From assembly GCA_900321905.1 (NCBI GenBank), contig ONXZ01000025.1, forward strand, positions 1 to 11,103: a DNA stretch of 11,103 bases. The letters are read 5' to 3'. Shown in pieces: positions 7,199-11,103 of this stretch. The stretch comes from an uncultured Eubacteriales bacterium (GTDB lineage Bacteria; Bacillota; Clostridia; Oscillospirales; Acutalibacteraceae). The position numbers and the translations under genes were made by a program. The notes beneath the pieces were generated by a model. That model ran no database searches, had not been told where the DNA came from, and saw only the letters and a list, made by a program, of their open reading frames with translations. Each line of letters begins with the position of its first letter. Position 1 is the first letter of the stretch.

Positions 7199-7220
7199 AA
7201 GACCGCGTTTGCGGTCTTTT
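7197..7220 (+). terminator. Rho-independent terminator of the ABC ATPase gene
   Basis: AAAAGACCGC (7197-7206), loop GTTT, and GCGGTCTTTT (7211-7220) form a 10-bp stem ending in T residues, overlapping the last bases of the stop codon. It isolates the ATPase gene from anything downstream. Confidence 0.9.
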
Positions 7221-7224
7221 TAGT

Positions 7225-7315
7225 TTCCAGTACCCAGTTCCCAGAATCCAGCCTGTTATCATATCTGGATACTGGAGTCTGGACTCTGGACTCTGGGCTC
7301 TGGACTCTGGACTCT
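7225..7315. repeat. Inverted pair of 7-bp tandem repeat arrays
   Basis: The segment is periodic at 7 bp. The left arm (7225-7252) reads TTCCAGT, ACCCAGT, TCCCAGA, ATCCAGC. After two degenerate units, the right arm (7267-7315) reads GGATACT, GGAGTCT, GGACTCT twice, GGGCTCT, then GGACTCT twice. The left arm is close to the reverse complement of the right, so the transcript could fold into a long imperfect hairpin. It fills the gap between the ABC ATPase terminator and the convergent spoVAE stop. Confidence 0.85.
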
Positions 7316-7320
7316 GTATG

Positions 7321-7692
7321 CTACTTGTCCTTTGGTTTGGTTACAAACGCGGTGATAAGTCCGCACAAAACGGCTATTGTTACGCCGCCTGCCATTGCCG
7401 TAAGCGAGCCTGTCACAACACCTAAAAAGCCTTGCTCGCGCACTGCTTCACGCACGCCTGTCGCAAGCGCATTGCCAAATCCTGTAAGCGGAATTGTTGC
7501 GCCTGCTCCTGCAAAGTCAACGAGTTTGTCATAAATTCCGAGCGCGCCAAGCACAACTCCCGCACAAACGAAAGTAACGAGTATTCTTGCCGGTGTCATC
7601 TTTGTTACATCAATCAGAAGTTGACCGATTACGCAGATTGCGCCGCCTACCAAAAACGCCTTTAAACACATTAAAAACATAAAATCACCCAT
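7321..7692 (-). CDS. spoVAE: Stage V sporulation protein AE (SpoVAEB type)
   Basis: This 123-residue membrane protein belongs to the same Pfam family as SpoVAC but matches SpoVAEB. It has CLKAFLVGGAICVIGQLL as first membrane segment, then MTPARIL, a second hydrophobic stretch with LGIYDKLVDFAGAGATIPLTGFGN (48-74), and a hydrophobic C-terminal segment ending KPKDK. It is a component of the spore inner-membrane SpoVA dipicolinic acid channel. The ATG at 7692 lies inside the gpmI terminator stem. The ATG at 7680, giving MFLMCLKAF, matches the short N-terminus usual in the family and has GGGTGA nearby, so it may be the true start. The gene is separated from spoVAC by the oppositely oriented ABC ATPase gene, and no spoVAD lies between them. 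Confidence 0.9.
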   Translation of the reverse strand: MGDFMFLMCLKAFLVGGAICVIGQLLIDVTKMTPARILVTFVCAGVVLGALGIYDKLVDFAGAGATIPLTGFGNALATGVREAVREQGFLGVVTGSLTAMAGGVTIAVLCGLITAFVTKPKDK

Positions 7693-7721
7693 TAGTAATT
7701 GTTGGCACTAATGGGTGATTT
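7682..7721 (-). terminator. gpmI terminator overlapping the spoVAE start
   Basis: AAATCACCCATTAGT (7682-7696) and ACTAATGGGTGATTT (7707-7721) form a perfect 15-bp stem with a 10-nt loop. Read on the minus strand, it lies about 20 bp after the gpmI stop and is followed by T-rich sequence. The first possible spoVAE ATG (7690-7692) lies in the 3' arm. Confidence 0.8.
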
Positions 7722-7739
7722 ATTCTTAATCGTTATTAT

Positions 7740-9272
7740 TTATTTGATGATTGATTCGCCTGTCATTTCCTCAGGCTGTTCGAGGTTCATAACCTTGAGC
7801 ATTGTCGGAACAATGTCGCAGAGTTTGCCACCTTCACGCAGTTCAACATCGCCGCAGTTGCAAACGATAAACGGAACTTCGTTTGTTGTGTGCGCTGTGA
7901 ACGGTGAACCGTCAGGTTCTTTCATCTGGTCAGCATTTCCGTGATCGGCTGTTACAAACAGCGTGCCGCCGTTTTCCATAACGGCTTCATACAGCGAGCC
8001 AACGCAGGTATCAACTGCTTCAACTGCGGCAACAGCGGCGTCAAACACGCCTGTGTGACCGACCATATCGCAGTTAGCAAAGTTAACTATAACAACATCG
8101 TACTTACCTGATTTAACAGCCTCGTTGAGTTTTTCGCTTACAAGGTAAGCGCTCATTTCAGGCTGCAGGTCGTATGTAGCAACCTTCGGTGACGGAATAA
8201 GAATTCTGTCCTCGCCTTCGTTAACGGCTTCAACACCGCCGTTAAAGAAAAATGTAACGTGTGCGTATTTTTCAGTTTCAGCGATACGAAGCTGAGTCAT
8301 ATTGTGCTTTGCAAGGTACTCGCCAAATGTGTTTTTAAGCACCTGCGGCTTGAAGGCAATATCAACATTTGGCATTGTTGCGTCATACTGAGTCATACAA
8401 ACGTAGTTGACTTTAAAGTATTTTCTGTCAAAGCCTGTAAAGTTTTCGTCAACGAAAGTTCTTGTAATCTCCCTTGCGCGGTCAGGGCGGAAGTTAAAGA
8501 ATACTACGCTGTCACCCTCGCTGACTCTGCCCTCGTTTTTGAGTGTTACTGTGGGCAAAATGAACTCGTCTGTGAGGTTTTTGCCATCTCCGTCAACAGT
8601 TTCGTATGAAGCCTTAATTGCTTCAACAGGGTCGTCAGCCTGAACGCCCTCGCCAAACACAAATGCGTTGTAAGCCTTTTGAACTCTGTCCCAGTTGCTG
8701 TCACGGTCCATAGCGTAGTATCTGCCTGTTACGGTTGCAACCTTGCCCACGCCGATTTCTTTCATCTTGTCAATGGCTTCAGCAACAAAATCCTTGCCCG
8801 ATGTCGGCGGAACGTCACGTCCGTCCATAATGCAGTGAAGGTAAACTTTAGTCTGTCCAAGTCTTTTAGCAAGTTCAAGCAGCCCCCAGATGTGCGAGTT
8901 GTGCGAATGTACGCCGCCGTCACTCATAAGACCCATAAGGTGCAGGGAAGTGCCGTTTTCTACAGACTTTTTGATGGCGTTTACAAGCGCCTCGTTTTCA
9001 AAAAAGTCGCCGTCCTCAATAGATTTTGTAATCCTTGTGAGTTCCTGATACACAACTCTGCCGGCGCCCATATTAGTGTGGCCGACTTCAGAGTTACCCA
9101 TCTGACCGTCGGGCAGACCAACGTTGAGTCCCGATGCGCCGATGTATGTGTAAGGATATTTTTCCATAAGCATATCGAGGTTTGGCTTTTTAGCAGCGGC
9201 GATTGCGTTGCCGTAGTCGCTTTTGTTGTGGCCGAAACCGTCCATAATGCATAAAACATTTGTCTTTTTCAT
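7740..9272 (-). CDS. gpmI: 2,3-bisphosphoglycerate-independent phosphoglycerate mutase
   Basis: This 510-residue enzyme interconverts 3- and 2-phosphoglycerate in glycolysis through a phosphoserine intermediate and two manganese ions. All expected residues of the alkaline-phosphatase superfamily enzyme are visible. One metal site has Asp11 (IMDGFG), the nucleophile Ser61 (GNSEVGH), Asp443 and His444 (ADHGNAD). The other has Asp402, His406 (NCDMVGH) and His461. Substrate-binding elements include HSHNSH (122-127), MDGRD (149-153), GRYYAMDRD (183-191) and FRPDR (261-265). Length is normal for the family. The start is fixed by GGAGGAA (minus strand, 9277-9283) 4 bp upstream. It is third in a minus-strand pgk-tpiA-gpmI series and has its own terminator. 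Confidence 0.97.
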   Translation of the reverse strand: MKKTNVLCIMDGFGHNKSDYGNAIAAAKKPNLDMLMEKYPYTYIGASGLNVGLPDGQMGNSEVGHTNMGAGRVVYQELTRITKSIEDGDFFENEALVNAIKKSVENGTSLHLMGLMSDGGVHSHNSHIWGLLELAKRLGQTKVYLHCIMDGRDVPPTSGKDFVAEAIDKMKEIGVGKVATVTGRYYAMDRDSNWDRVQKAYNAFVFGEGVQADDPVEAIKASYETVDGDGKNLTDEFILPTVTLKNEGRVSEGDSVVFFNFRPDRAREITRTFVDENFTGFDRKYFKVNYVCMTQYDATMPNVDIAFKPQVLKNTFGEYLAKHNMTQLRIAETEKYAHVTFFFNGGVEAVNEGEDRILIPSPKVATYDLQPEMSAYLVSEKLNEAVKSGKYDVVIVNFANCDMVGHTGVFDAAVAAVEAVDTCVGSLYEAVMENGGTLFVTADHGNADQMKEPDGSPFTAHTTNEVPFIVCNCGDVELREGGKLCDIVPTMLKVMNLEQPEEMTGESIIK

Positions 9273-9291
9273 AGTGTTCCTCCGGAAAATA

Positions 9292-9322
9292 ATTCCGAAA
9301 TCCGAATTCCGAATTCCGAATT
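9292..9322. repeat. 7-bp tandem repeat (ATTCCGA), four units
   Basis: Units ATTCCGA, AATCCGA, ATTCCGA and ATTCCGA run without gaps from 9292 to 9319, with a partial ATT after. The array lies in the 78-bp gap between tpiA and gpmI, just upstream of the gpmI ribosome binding site. Its unit sequence differs from that of the array at 7225-7315, but the 7-bp period is the same. Confidence 0.85.
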
Positions 9323-9350
9323 AAAATAGGCGACCATAGGTCGCCTTATT
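9323..9350 (-). terminator. Rho-independent terminator of tpiA
   Basis: GGCGACC (9329-9335), loop ATA, and GGTCGCC (9339-9345) form a 7-bp GC-rich stem, extended by A/T pairing with a one-base bulge. On the minus strand it begins right after the tpiA stop and ends in TATTTTAATT. Some read-through into gpmI remains possible. Confidence 0.8.
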
Positions 9351-10118
9351 TTATCTTGATGCAGCCTTAACAATGATTGAAAAGTCCTCAGCCTTGAGTG
9401 AAGCGCCGCCGATAAGACCGCCGTCAACATTCTCTTTGTCGGTGAGTTCTTCAGCGTTCTTTGCGTTCATTGAACCGCCGTACTGCACAACAAATGCGTC
9501 AGCCGCTTCTTTGCTGTAAAGTTCTGCGATAACGCCGCGGATGTAGCCGTTAACTTCGTCAGCCTGGTCAGCAGTAGCAGTTTTGCCGGTGCCGATAGCC
9601 CATACAGGCTCGTAAGCAATGATAACGTTTTTGAGTTCGTCCTCAGTAACGCCCTGCAGCGCAACCTTTGTCTGCTTACCAACGATTTCAAAAGTAACGC
9701 CCTGTTCTCTCTCCTCAAGAACTTCGCCAACGCAAAGGATAACGGTAAGACCGTTGTCAAGCGCAGCGCGAACTCTCTTGTTAACAGTTTCATCAGTTTC
9801 ACCGAAATACTGACGTCTTTCGCTGTGACCGATGATTACATAAGGAACGCCCATAGCCTTGAGCATTGGTGCGGAAACTTCGCCTGTGAAAGCGCCTTTT
9901 TCAGCCCAGTGGCAGTTTTCAGCGCCGATTTTGATATTTGAGCCTGCTGCTGCGTCAAGCGCTGCCTGAAGGTCAACAAACGGTGCGCAGATAACTACGT
10001 CGCAGTCTGCGTCAGCAACAAGCGGTTTCATTTCGTTAATAAGTGCAGTTGTTTCAGCAGGTGTGTTGTTCATTTTCCAGTTACCTGCAATAACTGCTTT
10101 TCTGAGTGATTTGTTCAT
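9351..10118 (-). CDS. tpiA: Triosephosphate isomerase
   Basis: This 255-residue TIM-barrel enzyme interconverts dihydroxyacetone phosphate and glyceraldehyde 3-phosphate. The active site is complete: Asn13 and Lys15 (GNWKMN), the electrophile His98 (IIGHSERR), and the base Glu170 in AYEPVWAIGTGK (168-179), which includes the mobile loop 6. The phosphate-binding segments YGGSMN (213-218) and GGLIGGASL (233-241) follow. Length is typical (about 250). The start is supported by AGGAGAA (minus strand, 10125-10131) 6 bp upstream. It lies between pgk and gpmI in the same direction, the usual clostridial glycolytic order, although the gaps are long and repeat-filled. Confidence 0.97.
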   Translation of the reverse strand: MNKSLRKAVIAGNWKMNNTPAETTALINEMKPLVADADCDVVICAPFVDLQAALDAAAGSNIKIGAENCHWAEKGAFTGEVSAPMLKAMGVPYVIIGHSERRQYFGETDETVNKRVRAALDNGLTVILCVGEVLEEREQGVTFEIVGKQTKVALQGVTEDELKNVIIAYEPVWAIGTGKTATADQADEVNGYIRGVIAELYSKEAADAFVVQYGGSMNAKNAEELTDKENVDGGLIGGASLKAEDFSIIVKAASR

Positions 10119-10136
10119 ATATAATTCTCCTAAATA

Positions 10137-10178
10137 ATTCTGGATTCAAGCCTCAAGTTCAAAGTCTTAGGCTTGATG
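10137..10178. repeat. Degenerate 7-bp-periodic segment with an 8-bp inverted repeat
   Basis: From 10137 the sequence can be split into heptads: ATTCTGG, ATTCAAG, CCTCAAG, TTCAAAG, TCTTAGG, CTTGATG. TCAAGCCT (10146-10153) is the exact reverse complement of 10169-10176, so the segment can also fold. It lies in the pgk-tpiA gap, and the periodicity is weaker than in the other arrays. Confidence 0.5.
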
Positions 10179-10193
10179 GTGGACGCTGTCCAC
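10179..10193. repeat. Short GC-rich hairpin in the pgk-tpiA gap
   Basis: GTGGAC (10179-10184), loop GCT, and GTCCAC (10188-10193) form a perfect 6-bp stem. It has no adjacent T run on either strand, so it is more likely a repeat-element or processing structure than a terminator. Confidence 0.5.
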
Positions 10194-10235
10194 ACCTGAT
10201 TATAATTAATTGTTTGAGCGTGGCGAGTAACCAAA

Positions 10236-10270
10236 AGCCTGTAGCCTGTAGCACTCAGCCCGAAGCAACG
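10236..10270. repeat. 7-bp tandem repeat with invariant AGC, five units
   Basis: Units AGCCTGT, AGCCTGT, AGCACTC, AGCCCGA and AGCAACG run without gaps. The first two are identical and the rest keep only the first three bases. The array ends beside the hairpin at the pgk 3' end. Confidence 0.7.
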
Positions 10271-10288
10271 ACAAATTTATTTGTCGTT
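10267..10288 (-). terminator. Hairpin enclosing the pgk stop codon
   Basis: AACGACAAA (10267-10275) and TTTGTCGTT (10280-10288) form a perfect 9-bp stem with a 4-nt loop. On the minus strand the loop contains most of the pgk TAA stop. It lacks a following T-tract, so it may be an inefficient terminator or an mRNA-stabilising 3' structure. Confidence 0.45.
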
Positions 10289-11103
10289 AAGCGCCATAAT
10301 ACCCGGAAGGTCTTTGCCCTCAAGGAATTCAAGTGACGCGCCGCCACCTGTTGAGATGTGGCTCATCTTATCTGCAAAACCGAGTTTTGTAACTGCAGCA
10401 ACGCTGTCGCCGCCGCCGATGATTGAGATTGCGCCGCTCTCTGCAACTGCGTTAGCAACTGCAACTGTGCCGGCTTCAAAGTTTTTCCATTCAGAAACAC
10501 CCATAGGACCGTTCCAGATTACTGTGCCTGCGCCTTTGATAGCGTTAACAAAGAGTTCCTGTGAAGCAGGACCGATGTCAAGACCCATCCAGCCGTCAGG
10601 AATTTCATCAGAGTTGACAATCATAGCCTCTGTGTTTTCGCTGTATTCCTTGCCGACTTTGTTGTCAACAGGGATAAGGAAATTAACGCCCTTTTTCTCT
10701 GCTTCTTTCATCATTTCGCCGGCTTTGTCAACCCAGTCTGCTTCAAGAAGTGAAGTACCGATTGAGTGACCGAGATATTTCATAAATGTATAAGCCATAC
10801 CGCCGCCGATGATGATAGTGTCGCACTTATCAATCAGGTTAGTGATAACGCCGATTTTGTCAGAAACCTTTGCGCCGCCGAGGATAGCAACAAGCGGTCT
10901 TTTAGGGTCAGCAAGAGCGCGGCCCATAAAGTCGATTTCCTTCTGAATAAGATAACCGCATACTGCAGGGAGGAATGAAGCAACGCCTGTTGTTGAGCAG
11001 TGAGCGCGGTGCGCAGTGCCGAATGCGTCGTTAACAAAAATCTCTGCAAGAGAAGCAAGTTCTCTTGAAAAACTCTCGATATTGTTTGTTTCCTCCTGAC
11101 GGA
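10277..11103 (-). CDS. pgk: Phosphoglycerate kinase, C-terminal two thirds (5' end beyond window)
   Basis: The frame stays open to the right edge, so the ATG at 10927 is internal. Together, 274 residues are visible of the usual 390-400; the missing part is the N-terminal substrate-binding portion. The enzyme transfers phosphate from 1,3-bisphosphoglycerate to ADP. The visible end of the N-terminal domain has [11 protein letters not shown]. The nucleotide-binding domain then shows [31 protein letters not shown] (adenine/hinge region), [11 protein letters not shown] and [13 protein letters not shown] with the conserved glycine-rich phosphate loop. The last codons are MALNDK. It is first in the visible minus-strand pgk-tpiA-gpmI cluster; a gap gene often precedes pgk in Firmicutes and would lie outside the window. 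Confidence 0.97.
   Translation of the reverse strand, partial: RQEETNNIESFSRELASLAEIFVNDAFGTAHRAHCSTTGVASFLPAVCGYLIQKEIDFMGRALADPKRPLVAILGGAKVSDKIGVITNLIDKCDTIIIGGGMAYTFMKYLGHSIGTSLLEADWVDKAGEMMKEAEKKGVNFLIPVDNKVGKEYSENTEAMIVNSDEIPDGWMGLDIGPASQELFVNAIKGAGTVIWNGPMGVSEWKNFEAGTVAVANAVAESGAISIIGGGDSVAAVTKLGFADKMSHISTGGGASLEFLEGKDLPGIMALNDK

Noticed and set aside
7225..7315. Heptad array as a CRISPR array
   Set aside because: The units are 7 bp with no spacers, far shorter than CRISPR repeats, and no cas genes are present.
7693..7740. Sigma-G promoter for spoVAE (AGAATAA with ATTACTA)
   Set aside because: Both boxes resemble the consensus, but the spacing is about 20 bp instead of 17-18 and the site lies inside the terminator hairpin.
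8679..9254. 191-codon open frame on the plus strand inside gpmI
   Set aside because: It is antisense to catalytic-motif-bearing gpmI, rich in unusual Cys/Val/His runs, and resembles no protein.
10277..10927. ATG at 10927 as the pgk start
   Set aside because: The frame continues to the window edge with conserved pgk residues ([11 protein letters not shown]), so the true start is outside.

Overview
The window suggests a spore-forming, low- to mid-GC Firmicute of class Clostridia. It carries spoVAC and spoVAE homologues, part of a small acid-soluble spore protein (SASP) gene, and a pgk-tpiA-gpmI glycolytic cluster. Species cannot be fixed from the sequence.

Left part (1 to about 2790) is visibly AT-rich and looks like the right-hand end of an integrated mobile element. 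It holds the C-terminal part of a divergent ClpX-like AAA+ protein (open at the left edge), an intergenic region with two strong inverted repeats, a small TnpW-like protein, and a large serine recombinase of the TnpX/Tn4451 type. About 55 bp after the recombinase stop codon, a headless SASP reading frame begins. It has no start codon and only the last 40 or so codons, but keeps its own terminator. The simplest reading is that the element integrated into a SASP gene and separated it from its 5' half, which should lie beyond the left edge.

The middle part (2913 to 7320) has more GC-rich host-like genes. trkA and trkH form a two-gene potassium-uptake operon closed by a terminator shared with the convergent spoVAC. 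Divergent from spoVAC is a solitary LolD/MacB-type ABC ATPase with a near-consensus sigma-A promoter and its own terminator. A striking array of 7-bp units follows. spoVAE lies beyond it; spoVAD is not between spoVAC and spoVAE, so the usual spoVAC-D-E order is broken.

The right part (7321 to 11103) is all on the minus strand: pgk (5' end beyond the window), tpiA, gpmI, then spoVAE. Pgk, TpiA and GpmI catalyse lower-glycolysis steps. Several intergenic gaps here hold 7-bp-periodic repeats of unrelated sequence.

The most interesting point is the recombinase abutting a split sporulation gene. This is the layout of elements such as skin in sigK, which are excised during sporulation to restore a gene. 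Whether this one is excised that way is inference.
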